Shown: positions 8,679 to 18,707, numbered from the stretch's first letter. The stretch is 64,000 nucleotides of DNA from Methanooceanicella nereidis (GCF_021023085.1 NZ_PGCK01000002.1:62001-126000), one strand, 5' to 3'. The notes: a model not told the origin generated them from the letters alone. Made by a program: numbers and translations.

Positions 8679-9416
8679 ATGAACTATATCAAGATCATAA
8701 GGTCTTTCGGGCTTGGCGATCTCCTGAACGTGGTACGTGACCCTCTGCTAAAATGGATGATAGCGATGCCGTTCATGATAGCCATTTTGCTGAGGTTCCT
8801 TGTGCCGGAGCTGACAGCCTGGGCGGCCCCTATGATAGACTTGGTGCCGTACTATCCGATGATCATGGCGATAGTGGTCGTTTTCGTACCCGCGATGTAC
8901 GGCGTATGCATAGGGTTCCTACTGCTGGATGAAAGAGACGAAGGAATGCTGACTGCGCTAAAAGTGACCCCTGTATCACTATCCAGCTATCTGGTATACC
9001 GTATCACGGCGCCTATGCTGTTGAGCTTTGTGTCTACGCTGATAGCATACCCGCTAGCCGGATTGACAGGCATCGACCCGTTAATCCTGATAGTAGTAGC
9101 GCTGGTGGCTTCGTTCGAGGCGCCGTTCTTCGCGCTGGTACTGGCTTGTTTCGCAGAAAACAAAGTGCAGGGATTCGCGATACAGAAGATGATGGGTTCC
9201 TTATTGATGATACCGATGATCGCCTATTTACTGGACCCGAAATGGGAGTTCGTATTCTATATCATCCCCACTTTCTGGCCGGTAAAAGCGTTCTGGGTAG
9301 GCACTATAAACGGCCCGAACTTCTGGCTATACGTGCTGGGCGCGATCGTGTTCCACCTGATACTGATCGGATTACTGCTAAAGCGGTTCGATAAGGTGAT
9401 GCACAAGGTATCATGA
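8679..9416 (+). CDS. ABC-2 type permease, second subunit (245 aa)
   Basis: About six membrane segments. DERDEGMLTALKVTPVSLSS (about 86-105) parallels the GEGVLQGLIVTPLKIEEYLG loop of the preceding permease, showing the two are diverged paralogs. It begins one base after the previous stop with GGAGG just upstream, so it is in the same operon. The operon ends here; downstream is a long repeat-filled space before a convergent cupin gene. Confidence 0.88.
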   Translation: MNYIKIIRSFGLGDLLNVVRDPLLKWMIAMPFMIAILLRFLVPELTAWAAPMIDLVPYYPMIMAIVVVFVPAMYGVCIGFLLLDERDEGMLTALKVTPVSLSSYLVYRITAPMLLSFVSTLIAYPLAGLTGIDPLILIVVALVASFEAPFFALVLACFAENKVQGFAIQKMMGSLLMIPMIAYLLDPKWEFVFYIIPTFWPVKAFWVGTINGPNFWLYVLGAIVFHLILIGLLLKRFDKVMHKVS

Positions 9417-9550
9417 TCTAGGTATAATGATCTAATCACTTAAAGTAGAGACGGGAACGACCAAGATTTCCCGTTTCAATTTTTTATAATATATGTACCG
9501 CGATTCTACCCCTTAAGTTCATTAATATAATATACTGGTTTTACATTTAT

Positions 9551-9745
9551 CAAACTCACCACAAAGGCAACCAAGTAACACAATTTTTCACCACTAAGGA
9601 CACAAAGGCAACCAGGTAACACAAGCTTAACCACAAAGGACACAAAGGCAACCAAGTAACACAATTTTTCACCACAAAGGACACAAGGGCAACCAGGTAA
9701 CACAAGCTTAACCACAAAGGACACAAGGGCAACCAGGTAACACAA
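9551..9745. repeat. 40/41-bp tandem repeat array, first orientation
   Basis: About five units repeat at 9591, 9631, 9672 and 9712. Each holds CCACAAAGGACACAAGGGCA and then ACCAGGTAACACAA, joined alternately by AAGCTTAA or AATTTTTCA. It is the 40-bp relative of the 43- and 44-bp arrays elsewhere. The opposite-orientation partner is at 9975-10168, so the pair forms a large inverted repeat around an AT-rich loop (9746-9974) with no gene. It lies between convergent genes. Confidence 0.9.
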
Positions 9746-9974
9746 AATTTTTTTAAGATATTCAAAAACATTTTATAGTGGTTCCTTTTTCCATATATTC
9801 AATATAATGACTATTACCACATATATGGATTAAAATATAAAAACACTACAAACTATTTATTTTTTAAAAATTTTTGGTGCAGTCCCCATATTGCTGTAAT
9901 TTGAGAATCTATGCAAGTGCTATAAGGCTGTCATATAAGATTTACAGACAAATATGGACACTACCAAATTTCTT

Positions 9975-10168
9975 GTGTACCCTGGTTACCCTTGTGTCCT
10001 TAGTGGTGAAAAACCGTGTACCTTAGTAACCCTTGTGTCCTTAGTGGTGAAAAACCGTGTACCTTAGTAACCCTTGTGTCCTTAGTGGTTAAGCTTGTGT
10101 TACCTGGTTGCCCTTGTGTCCTTAGTGGTGAAAAATTGTGTTACTTGGTTGCCTTTGTGGTGAGCTTG
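9975..10168. repeat. 40-bp tandem repeat array, inverted partner
   Basis: Four to five units of CCCTTGTGTCCTTAGTGGT with linkers GAAAAACCGTGTACC or TAAGCTTGTGTTACC, the reverse complement of the 9551 array. Together they could form a cruciform or a long RNA hairpin. The remaining flanks (9417-9550, 10169-10222) are AT-rich with no gene. Confidence 0.88.
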
Positions 10169-10222
10169 TAAAATAAATTTTTGTTGATTCCATACAAAAA
10201 AGTTAACCGAATAGTCCTAAAG

Positions 10223-10570
10223 CTATAATCTTTGTCCGGGTTTTATACCATACCTGTCCTTTTGGTCGAAATAATCCATGACATTAAGCCCGGCATATAT
10301 GTGCCCGGAATGCCTGACGCCTTCGGGAATAAAATAGTGATCACCCTTCAGGTAAGTCTTTTTAACGCCGCCTATCGTCAAGTCCAGTTTCCCTTCAAAG
10401 ACCACGCCCCACTGGCTTTTATGAGAATGCTCCGGCAGGTCGACGTCCTCTCCGAAGTACATGAAGATCACCTGGTGGTTCTCGCCCTGGGACAGGTATG
10501 CACTGATGCCTTTCAAAGGTATATCAGCTTCTGGCAGCCTTAAGATAGGTTCTGGAAAAATATTGGTCAT
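10223..10570 (-). CDS. Small cupin-domain protein (115 aa)
   Basis: Single cupin beta-barrel. The metal motif is present as PEHSHKSQWGVVFEGKLDL and, later, HYFIPEGVRHSGHIYAG, giving the H, H, E and H pattern of cupin motifs 1 and 2. Such small cupins bind a metal and a small ligand and act as sensors or isomerases; no specific activity can be named. ATG 10570 (MTNIFPEP) was chosen because a TATA-like tttttattaatta sits about 25-40 bp upstream, suggesting a nearly leaderless mRNA; a TTG at 10615 is possible. It lies 27 bp after the RNase J stop and may have its own promoter. Confidence 0.85.
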   Translation of the reverse strand: MTNIFPEPILRLPEADIPLKGISAYLSQGENHQVIFMYFGEDVDLPEHSHKSQWGVVFEGKLDLTIGGVKKTYLKGDHYFIPEGVRHSGHIYAGLNVMDYFDQKDRYGIKPGQRL

Positions 10571-10642
10571 GATATCATAACTAAAATGACAATAATTAAT
10601 AAAAAGTTTTTTCAAAAAAGAAAAAAAGATATGTGAGCCTTA

Positions 10643-11980
10643 TTAAAGGCTCAGTTCCTGTCCGTTCCTTAAGATGTGCACAGTCTCGCCAAACTCGTAG
10701 CCGGTATCTTCGGCCATCTGAGTGTAAGCTGCGTGCATATCAAGCGAACCGTGTGCAGGTATGACGTGCTCCGGCTTGACCATCCTCAGGAGTTCCCAGT
10801 GGTCCTCACGGAAAGCGTGTCCGGATACGTGCACATTGTCGTATATACGGGCGCCCCTCATCTTAAGCTTGGTCTCGAGAGAGTACCTGTTCGCCTCGTT
10901 CAGCCTGTTCGGTATGACGTTGGCGGAGAATATGATCTTATCGCCGCACTCGAGCTTATAGTCGGTCTCGCCGCTTGCCACCCTGCCAAGGATAGCGTCC
11001 GGCTCGCCCTGGTGCCCTGTGACGATAGGCAGGTATTTCTCTTTACCGTCATCAATTATTCTCTTGAACTCCTTGTTAATGGATTTACGGTAGCCGAATA
11101 TCCTGAGGTTGTCCGGCTTCTTGACATATCCCATCTTCAATGCCGTGCCGAAGTACCTCTCCATGCTGTTACCCAGGAGCACGGGTATGCGGTCCATCTT
11201 CTCGGCCGCGTCTATGATAGACTTAAGCCTTGCGATATGCGATGAGAATGTCGTTACGAGCACTCCGTTCTCGGTCTCCTCGGTACCCAGCAATGTGTCC
11301 CATACAAGGTCGCGGGCGATCTTTTCCGAGGGGGTCTTACCCGACTTGTCAACGTTAGTGCTTTCCGTTATCATTGCGAGCACGCCTTCCTTTCCGATCT
11401 GCTTGAGCCTCTTGAAGTCCGGCATTTCGCCGATTATGGGCGTCCTGTCGATCTTGAAGTCACAGGCGTAAAGAATGATACCGTAAGGGGTATGTAACGC
11501 TGCGAACGCGCAGTCGATGATACTGTGCTGCACTCTTATGAGCTCGACGGATATGTTCCTTGAAAGCTCAAAAAATTCTCCGCACTGTACGGGGTGAACC
11601 TTGTTCGCAACCTCGAACTTTCTCTCGGACTCTATCTCCTGCTTGATCAGTTCTGCGGTGAACGGCGTCCCTATGATGGGCGCGTTATACCTGTGTGCCA
11701 GCTTTGGCACGGCGCCTATGTGGTCCAGGTGGCCGTGGGAACATACGATGCCCACGACGTTGCCGTCAACGTTGTTCATTATCTTATCGTCGGGAATAGC
11801 GCCCATCTGGATAAGGTCCAGCGAGTGCATTTTTTCGATCTCGGTCTCCTCATGGATCTGGATACGGTCTAATCTTATTCCCATATCCATAATGACTATC
11901 TCTTTTCCAACTCTGATCGCTGTCATGTTGCGGCCGACTTCTTCATAGCCTCCGACCGCGATAATTCCTACATCTTTCAT
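10643..11980 (-). CDS. RNase J-type beta-CASP ribonuclease (445 aa)
   Basis: Metallo-beta-lactamase/beta-CASP nuclease. The zinc motif is CSHGHLDHIGAVP (about 79-91, HxHxDH), with later ACDFKIDRTP, TGHQGEPDAILGR (beta-CASP) and a final VIPAHGSLDMHAAY histidine motif. Archaeal RNase J is a 5'-to-3' exonuclease for RNA decay. It is the last member of the isoprenoid part of the minus-strand superoperon, 21 bp after IDI-2, an arrangement conserved in many euryarchaea. Length fits archaeal members, which lack the bacterial C-terminal extension. Confidence 0.93.
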   Translation of the reverse strand: MKDVGIIAVGGYEEVGRNMTAIRVGKEIVIMDMGIRLDRIQIHEETEIEKMHSLDLIQMGAIPDDKIMNNVDGNVVGIVCSHGHLDHIGAVPKLAHRYNAPIIGTPFTAELIKQEIESERKFEVANKVHPVQCGEFFELSRNISVELIRVQHSIIDCAFAALHTPYGIILYACDFKIDRTPIIGEMPDFKRLKQIGKEGVLAMITESTNVDKSGKTPSEKIARDLVWDTLLGTEETENGVLVTTFSSHIARLKSIIDAAEKMDRIPVLLGNSMERYFGTALKMGYVKKPDNLRIFGYRKSINKEFKRIIDDGKEKYLPIVTGHQGEPDAILGRVASGETDYKLECGDKIIFSANVIPNRLNEANRYSLETKLKMRGARIYDNVHVSGHAFREDHWELLRMVKPEHVIPAHGSLDMHAAYTQMAEDTGYEFGETVHILRNGQELSL

Positions 11981-12001
11981 TTATGATCACACTTTTTTAA
12001 T

Positions 12002-13075
12002 TTAGCGCTGAGAATAATTCTTCCAGTTAAAGCCCCTAGCCTCGAGCGTATCCCTGGTCTTCCCATGGATCACTATAGGGGCTCTCTTAAGGCCTTCCAC
12101 AGACTTTGAGCCTGTCAGGAACATCGTAGCCTTAAGTTCCTCGATGTATAATTCCAGCTGTTTTTTTACTTTTTCAGCGCTGACCCTTGCCGGTGCTACC
12201 AGCGGAAGGGCGATACCGCTCATGGATGCGCCCAATGCAATGGATTTGGCGACCATGATGCCATCCCTTATCCCGCCCGTAGCTATTAACGGAAGGCCTA
12301 TGTCAGCTTCAACAATACTCACCGCAGTGGGTATTCCCCAGTCCCAAAATTTCATTCCCAGGTGTTCCCCAAGCTCGTCGGACTCCATTCTTGCGCGATA
12401 GACCTCGACGCCTGCCCAGCTCGTGCCGCCTTTTCCGCCAACGTCGATCGCCCCTATACCTGCTTTTTTCAGCGTGTACGCGTCGATATGGCATATGCCA
12501 GCCCCGGTCTCTTTTATTATGACGGGCACTGATAATGATGAGGCGACCTCGGCTATTTTTTCAAGGCATCCTCTTGCATCTATATCTCCCTCGGGCTGTA
12601 TGGCCTCCTGGAGGAAGTTGAGGTGTATAGCCATTGCGTCAGCGTCTATCATCTCCACTGCACGCTCAAGGTCCTCTATACTGTACTTGGAGAGCTGCGG
12701 TGCTCCGATGTTACCGTAAATAAAAGCGCTGGGAGCGCTGTCTCTTACGATCCGGTAAGAGTCTTCCAGCCTGCTGTCCTCCAGCGCGGCTCTCTGGCTC
12801 CCTACTCCTATTCCGATCCCCAAGGCTTCGGCTGCGACGGCAAGGTTCGCATTGACCGCCTTAGTTTCCGGATGTCCGCCCGTCATCGATGCTATCATGA
12901 TGGGCGCTTCGAACTTGTGACCCAGGAAAGACGTCTTCGTGGATATTTCAGACTTGTTTATTTCTGGAAGGCACCGGTGAACGAACTCGATGTCGTCAAA
13001 GCCGTTGCCATATGATTCCACGTTCTCTCTAGTACAAATATCCAGGTGTTCTATCTTCCTTTTTGAGGTCACCAT
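12002..13075 (-). CDS. fni: Isopentenyl-diphosphate delta-isomerase, type 2 (357 aa)
   Basis: FMN-dependent IDI-2, which interconverts isopentenyl and dimethylallyl diphosphate for archaeal lipid synthesis. Visible features: TSFLGHKFEAPIMIASMTGG near residues 47-66, IKETGAGI, and DVGGKGGTSWAGVE with the glycine-rich FMN phosphate loop. Starts 4 bp after the isopentenyl phosphate kinase stop, so the two act consecutively in the alternative mevalonate pathway and are cotranscribed. Length is standard. Confidence 0.96.
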   Translation of the reverse strand: MVTSKRKIEHLDICTRENVESYGNGFDDIEFVHRCLPEINKSEISTKTSFLGHKFEAPIMIASMTGGHPETKAVNANLAVAAEALGIGIGVGSQRAALEDSRLEDSYRIVRDSAPSAFIYGNIGAPQLSKYSIEDLERAVEMIDADAMAIHLNFLQEAIQPEGDIDARGCLEKIAEVASSLSVPVIIKETGAGICHIDAYTLKKAGIGAIDVGGKGGTSWAGVEVYRARMESDELGEHLGMKFWDWGIPTAVSIVEADIGLPLIATGGIRDGIMVAKSIALGASMSGIALPLVAPARVSAEKVKKQLELYIEELKATMFLTGSKSVEGLKRAPIVIHGKTRDTLEARGFNWKNYSQR

Positions 13076-13079
13076 ATGA

Positions 13080-13856
13080 TCATTCTCCTCTGATTGACGT
13101 GCCTTCGCACACGCCGCCGTTCAGGAACCTGGCAATGTTGCCTTCTTTTTCAGCGTTGAACACCTGCGAGGGTATCCCTGCGTTCGCCAGTTCCATTAAT
13201 TCCATGATCTTGCCATACATGCCGCCGGTCACGTCCACTCCGCTTGACCCGGACAGCATACCCCTAACGGACTCTATGTTCCCGGGGGTAATTTCACGTA
13301 TTACATTAAATTCTTTCACGTCATAGACGCCATCGACGTTTGTCCCGATACCGACTTTTTTTGCCCTGAGTTCCCTTGCAAGATAAACCACAAGCTGGTC
13401 CCCGGAGAGTATATCGATGCCTTTTTCTCTATCGAGGACGGCATCGCCGTGTAATACCGGGACGACGTTCGCGTCGAGCATTAGCTCGATAACGTCCGTG
13501 CACATGCTATCAATGCGCCCGTCCTTTAGCGTGCATGCGGATAAGGGATGCACGGGCAGAGCATTGACGCCGTTTTTAGCTAGTGCTTCTATTATCATAT
13601 TGTTTAAAGATTTAACGGCATAATGAGTAGGCCATATACCTTTGATGCTCTTTTCGTTAAGGCCGTTCTTCAGCCCGTACTCTTTTGCCTGATGATGGCC
13701 GAAAGAGCCGGCGCCGTGTATCAGGACCAGGCCGCCGCTCAACCCCTCGTGGATCTCACGGGCAACGCGGGCGATCTGCTCCGGCCTTGCAGTAGAGCTT
13801 TTATTTTTATCGGTCAGGACGCTGCCCCCGACCTTTAGGACTACCAGGTCTCTCAT
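13080..13856 (-). CDS. Isopentenyl phosphate kinase (258 aa)
   Basis: Amino-acid-kinase fold enzyme phosphorylating isopentenyl phosphate to the diphosphate, the step that defines the archaeal mevalonate route. Key segments: LKVGGSVLTDK (about 6-16, nucleotide lysines), LIHGAGSFGHHQAKEYGL (about 45-62, with the histidine that marks IPK), and SGDQLVVYLARELRAKKVGIG. The start overlaps the mevalonate kinase stop by 4 bp (ATGA), so the two are translationally coupled. Length is normal. Confidence 0.96.
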   Translation of the reverse strand: MRDLVVLKVGGSVLTDKNKSSTARPEQIARVAREIHEGLSGGLVLIHGAGSFGHHQAKEYGLKNGLNEKSIKGIWPTHYAVKSLNNMIIEALAKNGVNALPVHPLSACTLKDGRIDSMCTDVIELMLDANVVPVLHGDAVLDREKGIDILSGDQLVVYLARELRAKKVGIGTNVDGVYDVKEFNVIREITPGNIESVRGMLSGSSGVDVTGGMYGKIMELMELANAGIPSQVFNAEKEGNIARFLNGGVCEGTSIRGE

Positions 13857-14749
13857 TCTATCCGCACACCTTCTGCGGTAGGACTGGTAATAAAGCTATC
13901 CCCATAGGACCTTCCTATGGCATCTGCGATATCCTTACATTTATCCGGGTCGCATATGGCGACCATACAGCCGCCGCCACCTGCTCCGGTAAGCTTGGCG
14001 CCGTACGCCCCATGCTGCCTGGCTGCATATATCTGATGAGACAGCTCAGGTATGCAAACGCCCATTGCGTCAAGCAGGCCCTGGTTAACGTTCATCAGTT
14101 CCCCTATGGAGCGATAATCGTTCTCCAGTACCAGTTTTTCTCCTCTCTCGGACATCTGCCCGATAGCGTTCAGTATATTCTCGAAGACCTCGGGATATCT
14201 ATCCTTTAATCCCCTTACGCGAGAGACCATCCTTGACGTGGATTTGAATATGCCGGTATGGCCGACGACGACACCGCATGTTATGGGCGGAAGTTTTTTC
14301 CTGTCCGGCACTATGACCGTGCCTCCCATGGTGGATACAAAAGTGTCTGTGGGGCTTGCGGCTCCCTGGACCTCTAGCTCGGTCTGATATGCCAAAAAAG
14401 CTATCTGATCATTATCGAGTCCCGCCTGGAACTCTTTATTCAATGCCGCTATAGTAGCGACCGTAACTGCTGCAGAGGATCCCAGACCTGATGCCACAGG
14501 TATTTTAGATGAAACTGAAATGTTTATGTTATTGACTTCCGCATAATTCTGCACTTTTTTTATTGCTGTTTTAATATATAAATTTTTATCAGGATCGTCC
14601 TTGAAAACAGAATTAATGTGAATTCCGCTGGCGCTCGTTATCTCGACAGAAGTCCTTAGATCTATCGCACATGCGATGGCGCGTTTTCCATAGACTACCG
14701 CATGCTCTCCAAATAAAAATATCTTGCCCGGGGCAGAACAGATGACCAT
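13853..14749 (-). CDS. mvk: Mevalonate kinase (298 aa)
   Basis: GHMP-family kinase. Begins MVICSAPGKIFLFGEHAVVY with the family N-motif, then PVASGLGSSAAVTVAT (about 85-100, ATP loop) and LTGAGGGGCMVAI (about 252-264, motif 3). It phosphorylates mevalonate, feeding isopentenyl phosphate kinase and IDI-2 encoded directly after it. Start ATG 14749 has AGGGAT about 6 bp upstream. It follows the MEMO gene by 13 bp, inside the same operon. Confidence 0.96.
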   Translation of the reverse strand: MVICSAPGKIFLFGEHAVVYGKRAIACAIDLRTSVEITSASGIHINSVFKDDPDKNLYIKTAIKKVQNYAEVNNINISVSSKIPVASGLGSSAAVTVATIAALNKEFQAGLDNDQIAFLAYQTELEVQGAASPTDTFVSTMGGTVIVPDRKKLPPITCGVVVGHTGIFKSTSRMVSRVRGLKDRYPEVFENILNAIGQMSERGEKLVLENDYRSIGELMNVNQGLLDAMGVCIPELSHQIYAARQHGAYGAKLTGAGGGGCMVAICDPDKCKDIADAIGRSYGDSFITSPTAEGVRIE

Positions 14750-14762
14750 TAGATATCCCTGA

Positions 14763-15554
14763 CTAATAAACTGCTATTCCTGCATATCCTACTACCTGGC
14801 GGTCACCGGTGACATCTCCACTCGTAGCGTATCTTAAAAGTTTACCGTACTTAGCTCCCCTTTCCCTGCAGGCCATCATCATCGCGCCTATCGGTCCGTA
14901 GCCGCATGTGCTCGCGTTGATCCTGTAAAGCTCATCATAGAATGCCGGGACATCAAGCTGTTCTATAGTCTTGATCAGCGCACGGTCTTTCCTGTGCGCA
15001 ACGTCAACGTCCTCATAATGTGTGAAGTCGCTTGATGCGATGATCACGACACGCTCATCATATTTTTCTATGGCTTTGACAAGTTCGCCGGCTAATTCTT
15101 TTATAGTATCGTAGTCCTGAAGCCCCAATGCTATCGGGACGATCTTGAAATCCTTAAAAAAGTATTGTAAAAAGGGGATCTGAACTTCTATCGAGTGCTC
15201 GCTTCGATGAGCCAGTTCATCCTTATCTATGATACCGATCGGCAGACAGTCGATGAAATCTTCATCGACCTGGACATTCCCCAGAGGCGTCATCCACTCC
15301 TGCGTGGATAGTGCGACTGCGGATCCATACATGTAATGGTTAGGGCCCAGGATGACGAATGTCGGCGCCTCCTCTATGGATGCGTAAACCTCGGCCGCGA
15401 CCCTTCCCGAATATATGTAACCTGCATGAGGGGCTACCACACCGAGCGCGGGGATCTTCGAAGGAGTATGCTCCGGTGCGAGCTTTTTGATAAGCTCTCG
15501 AAGATCATTTTCGTTACCCGGGTAGAATTGCCCTGCAACTGCCGGTCTTCTCAT
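14763..15554 (-). CDS. MEMO1 family protein (263 aa)
   Basis: Full-length MEMO protein (metal-binding, related to class III extradiol dioxygenases). Begins MRRPAVAGQFYPGNENDL; conserved GVVAPHAGYIYSGR, ILGPNHYMYG and IASSDFTHYED supply the family histidines. MEMO genes sit beside S2 in this superoperon in many archaea, but the cellular role is unsettled. ATG 15554 was chosen because it gives the family N-terminus and lies just past the S2 stop; an in-frame GTG at 15587 would overlap S2. Confidence 0.93.
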   Translation of the reverse strand: MRRPAVAGQFYPGNENDLRELIKKLAPEHTPSKIPALGVVAPHAGYIYSGRVAAEVYASIEEAPTFVILGPNHYMYGSAVALSTQEWMTPLGNVQVDEDFIDCLPIGIIDKDELAHRSEHSIEVQIPFLQYFFKDFKIVPIALGLQDYDTIKELAGELVKAIEKYDERVVIIASSDFTHYEDVDVAHRKDRALIKTIEQLDVPAFYDELYRINASTCGYGPIGAMMMACRERGAKYGKLLRYATSGDVTGDRQVVGYAGIAVY

Positions 15555-15564
15555 AATGATCTGA

Positions 15565-16188
15565 TTATATCTCCGATTCGAAATCACTTACGGTGTAGTT
15601 GAAGCCCTGTTCGCCCCTTTCGCGAATGACTTCGCGGGCCAGCAACCAGTATACCAGTGCCAGTGCTTTTCTACCCTTGTTGTTCGTCGGTATGACCAGG
15701 TCGATGTTCATGGTCATATTGTTCGTGTCGCACATCGCGACTACGGGTACGCCGATGTTTATGGATTCCGAGACAGCCTGCTGGTCGCCTATGGGGTCAG
15801 TGATGACCACGACGTCCGGCTCGGTGAAGAACAGGTAGTCCGGATTCGTCAGAGTTCCCGGTATGAACCTGCCTACGTTGTGCTTTGCGCCGATAGCCTT
15901 TGCGAACATCTCTGCCGGGTGCTGGCCGTACTGCCTTGCGCATACGACGAGAATGCTTGCGGGGTCGTAGTGTGCTAAGAATTTTGCTGCGGACCTGATC
16001 CTCTCGTCGGTGCTCTGGACATCAAGCACATATAGACCGTCGCTCCTGACGCGGTATATGAACTTCTTCATGTCCTCGGTCTTCTGCTGCGTACCGATGT
16101 GAACTCCTGCTGCCAGGTACTCGTCCATCGGTATTAATGACTGGTAAGTCTCGTCTCTGATCTCTCTTACGTCTGATTTTTCTGCCAT
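15565..16188 (-). CDS. rps2: Small-subunit ribosomal protein S2 (uS2, 207 aa)
   Basis: Archaeal uS2: [20 protein letters not shown] near the N-terminus, then [20 protein letters not shown] and [20 protein letters not shown] near the end. It binds the 30S head-platform junction. ATG 16188 ([10 protein letters not shown]) was chosen because GGAGTG lies 8 bp upstream; a longer frame to 16248 has no family match. Located between enolase and MEMO, as in other euryarchaea. Confidence 0.97.
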   Translation of the reverse strand: MAEKSDVREIRDETYQSLIPMDEYLAAGVHIGTQQKTEDMKKFIYRVRSDGLYVLDVQSTDERIRSAAKFLAHYDPASILVVCARQYGQHPAEMFAKAIGAKHNVGRFIPGTLTNPDYLFFTEPDVVVITDPIGDQQAVSESINIGVPVVAMCDTNNMTMNIDLVIPTNNKGRKALALVYWLLAREVIRERGEQGFNYTVSDFESEI

Positions 16189-16265
16189 TTTTGACACTCC
16201 TGTGTTTTCGATATTCTGTATCTCTGTTTTTCTGTATTGTGTAAGCATGAAGGAACGGGAAAGCC

Positions 16266-17474
16266 TTAGCTTTCCGTCATCCTGTCGCTTCCTATCTCTT
16301 CTCCTATACGGATCAGTTCATTTAGTTTAGCGATCCTCTCTCCACCTACGATGCCCGTCTTGATCAGTTCGCATCCGAAAGCGACGGATAAGTGTGCTAT
16401 TGTATTGTCCGTCGTCTCGCCGCTCCTGTGTGACATAATGCATGAGTAGCCATATTTTCTGGCGAGCTGTATCGCGTTGAAGGTATCGGTGACCGTACCG
16501 ATCTGGTTCGGCTTGATGAGTACCGCATTAGCGGCGAACATCTCGATACCTTTTGTGATCCTGTCAACGTTCGTCACGAAGAGGTCGTCTCCGCAGATTA
16601 TGCATCTGTCGCCTACCTTCTCCGTCAGGCTCGCGAAGCCTTCGAAGTCGTTCTCATGTAATGGGTCCTCGACGTAGTATAGGTCATACTCGTCGATGAG
16701 GCCTGCGATGTATTCGATCTGTTCCTCTGTGGTGCGCTTACGGTCCTTATAGACATAATGGCTGCCGTTCCAGAGCTCGGTAGCGGCCACGTCAAGGCCG
16801 AACCTTATCTCGAATCCCATCTCGTCGGAAACTTCGTCTACAGCTTTGCTGACTATTTCGAACGCCTTTGCATCAGTTACCTGTGGCGCCCATCCGCCCT
16901 CATCGCCTTTGCCGCACACGACGCCCTCGTCCGTAAGGAGCTTCTTGACCCTCTTATGGACCAGTGTGTTCGCATATACAGCCTCGTCGATGAGAGACGC
17001 GCCTACGGGTGTGATAAGAAATTCCTGAATGTCGGTAGCGCCCTTCGCATGAGCTCCTCCGCCCAGTGCGTTTCCGAGCGGGTAAGGTATTCTCTGGTAA
17101 GGGCCGCTCAGGTACCTGTAAAGCGGTAAGTTATAAGCGTCCGCTGCCGCCCAGGCCACTGCCATCGATATTGCGACGGAAGTGTTTCCACCTATGTTGC
17201 TAAAATTATCCGTGCCGTCTATTTCATGGAGCAGGTAATCGATATCGGCCTGCATTGACGCGTCCTCGCCGACCAGTTGCTCTGCCACTTCGGTCTCGAG
17301 CTTTAATATTGCATCGTCCACCGGTATCACGACAGCCTCGTACGTGCCCGTTGATGCGCCCGCAGGTGCTGCTGCCCGGCCAAAGCCGCTATCAGTATAT
17401 ACTTCGACCTCTATGGTCGGGTTTCCTCTACTGTCAAAGATCTTTCTGGCGAGAATATCCTGAATTATTGTCAT
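16266..17474 (-). CDS. eno: Enolase (402 aa)
   Basis: Phosphopyruvate hydratase interconverting 2-phosphoglycerate and phosphoenolpyruvate. N-terminal [34 protein letters not shown], the metal ligands in [14 protein letters not shown] and [10 protein letters not shown], catalytic lysine in [11 protein letters not shown] and [18 protein letters not shown] are all present. ATG 17474 has GGGAGGT 7 bp upstream; a longer frame to 17504 lacks family sequence. Length is slightly short of bacterial enolases, normal for archaea. Confidence 0.97.
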   Translation of the reverse strand: MTIIQDILARKIFDSRGNPTIEVEVYTDSGFGRAAAPAGASTGTYEAVVIPVDDAILKLETEVAEQLVGEDASMQADIDYLLHEIDGTDNFSNIGGNTSVAISMAVAWAAADAYNLPLYRYLSGPYQRIPYPLGNALGGGAHAKGATDIQEFLITPVGASLIDEAVYANTLVHKRVKKLLTDEGVVCGKGDEGGWAPQVTDAKAFEIVSKAVDEVSDEMGFEIRFGLDVAATELWNGSHYVYKDRKRTTEEQIEYIAGLIDEYDLYYVEDPLHENDFEGFASLTEKVGDRCIICGDDLFVTNVDRITKGIEMFAANAVLIKPNQIGTVTDTFNAIQLARKYGYSCIMSHRSGETTDNTIAHLSVAFGCELIKTGIVGGERIAKLNELIRIGEEIGSDRMTES

Positions 17475-17518
17475 ACAATATACCTCCCATAAAATATTGT
17501 GCACGTGATTATATAATA

Positions 17519-17752
17519 TTAGGATGCTGTTACTTCCCGCCTCGCTGATTTATTGGTCTTTTTAACAGTAATTGGGATAACGTTACGCTCCAGCTCTATT
17601 AATGCCACCTCTATCGGCTCGACCGTGTTAATGTCTTTTACGAGGACAGGCGCTCCCATTGATATCTGTAATGCTCTGGCGCCTACTATACGGGCACGCT
17701 CATAGCGTGTATACTCTTCTTTTTGTAATTTACTTGCTGCCTTATTGCTCAA
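17519..17752 (-). CDS. rpoK: DNA-directed RNA polymerase subunit K (77 aa)
   Basis: Archaeal Rpb6/omega homolog. Conserved [20 protein letters not shown] and the C-terminal [20 protein letters not shown] are visible. It clamps the largest subunit during polymerase assembly. The start is a TTG at 17752 (protein begins MSNKAASK) with GAGGTG about 7 bp upstream. It sits between tRNA-Pro and enolase, the usual archaeal order. Confidence 0.95.
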   Translation of the reverse strand: MSNKAASKLQKEEYTRYERARIVGARALQISMGAPVLVKDINTVEPIEVALIELERNVIPITVKKTNKSARREVTAS

Positions 17753-17924
17753 AGAGACACCTCTATAAAAAGTTCCTGATGTAAACTAATGTATGAAAAT
17801 AGAGTTACTGATAATCCTTTTGTGAAGATTGATCTCATACGGGTTAAGTACGCCCTGGATTTTGCTCAAGGATCCCCTTGAGAGGTTCACACACCATGCA
17901 TTTTTGCACGGGAATAAAGATTAG

Positions 17925-18002
17925 TGGTGGGATCGCTGAGATTTGAACTCAGGTTTCCGCGTCCCGAACGCGAAAGGATGGACCAGGCTACCCCACGATC
18001 CC
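17925..18002 (-). tRNA. tRNA-Pro (CGG)
   Basis: Read leftward: acceptor GGGATCG pairs with CGATCCC, D arm GTAGCCTGGTC, anticodon stem TCGCG/CGCGG closing loop TTCGGGA (anticodon CGG), T arm CTGAG-TTCAAAT-CTCAG, and an encoded CCA end (tgg at 17925-17927). No intron. It lies within the ribosomal/RNA polymerase gene string on the same strand, between rpoN and rpoK. Confidence 0.95.
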
Positions 18003-18017
18003 ATACTGATATCTTTA

Positions 18018-18233
18018 TTACTGGTACGGTGCCAGTACGTCGACTAGCTCGACGTGCGATAACAGCATGCGTCTGCAGCAGTATCGCTCAAGGCCAAGGT
18101 CATCCATGATGTCCCCGACCCTTAATACTTCACCCTTGGGAAGGTTCTTTTTGCGCTCCTCAACGCGGGCCTTGTATTCTTCCCATACGTTTGAGACGAC
18201 CTTTCCGCAGGTGAAACATCTTACAGGTATCAT
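18018..18233 (-). CDS. rpoN: DNA-directed RNA polymerase subunit N (71 aa)
   Basis: Rpb10 homolog; begins [20 protein letters not shown] with the zinc pair CxxC, and ends with [18 protein letters not shown], supplying the second cysteine pair. It is a zinc-stabilised assembly subunit of archaeal RNA polymerase (unrelated to bacterial sigma-54 rpoN). AAAGGT lies about 10 bp upstream. Sits between S9 and tRNA-Pro. Confidence 0.96.
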   Translation of the reverse strand: MIPVRCFTCGKVVSNVWEEYKARVEERKKNLPKGEVLRVGDIMDDLGLERYCCRRMLLSHVELVDVLAPYQ

Positions 18234-18292
18234 AGTTATTCTACCTTTTAAATTATATCATGGAGGTATTTTAATGTACCTCCGCGATCAAT

Positions 18293-18697
18293 TTAACGGT
18301 ACGACTTCTGGATCTTTGCTCTTGCTCCGGGTCCGCCGTATTTCTTCGACTCTTTCTGCCTGACGTCGTTGACCAGAAGGTTTCTGTCATGTGTCAGGAA
18401 AGCGTCACGAAGTGCTACGTCGTTCGTCCAGTTGACAATGCCCCTTGAGATGGCGCATCTTGCGGCCTCTGCCTGGCCCATTATGCCTCCGCCGCGGACA
18501 TCTACGTCAATGTCGAAGCTGTTTGCTATCTCGGGCCCTGCTATTAATAAGGGCTCGGATATCTTTAATCTCAGAAGCTCATTCTCCATGTTCTTCAAGA
18601 GCTGCTTGTTGATCCTTATCACGCCGGTACCCTTCTTTACAACGGCCCTTGCGATGGCGGTCTTTCTCTTTCCGCTGGTGGTCAATACTTTTACCAT
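18293..18697 (-). CDS. rps9: Small-subunit ribosomal protein S9 (uS9, 134 aa)
   Basis: uS9: begins [20 protein letters not shown], contains [20 protein letters not shown], and ends [14 protein letters not shown] with the basic tail that reaches the P-site tRNA. GGTGAG precedes the start by 5 bp. Ten bases separate it from L13 upstream, the conserved L18e-L13-S9 order. Confidence 0.97.
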   Translation of the reverse strand: MVKVLTTSGKRKTAIARAVVKKGTGVIRINKQLLKNMENELLRLKISEPLLIAGPEIANSFDIDVDVRGGGIMGQAEAARCAISRGIVNWTNDVALRDAFLTHDRNLLVNDVRQKESKKYGGPGARAKIQKSYR

Positions 18698-18707
18698 AAT
18701 CTCACCT

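Noticed and set aside
9506-9771. Leftward frames of 71-79 codons rich in CYLVALVSFVV repeats
   Set aside because: They only translate the 40-bp tandem array in two registers; no start signal or family, and the same DNA in reverse orientation downstream is not coding.
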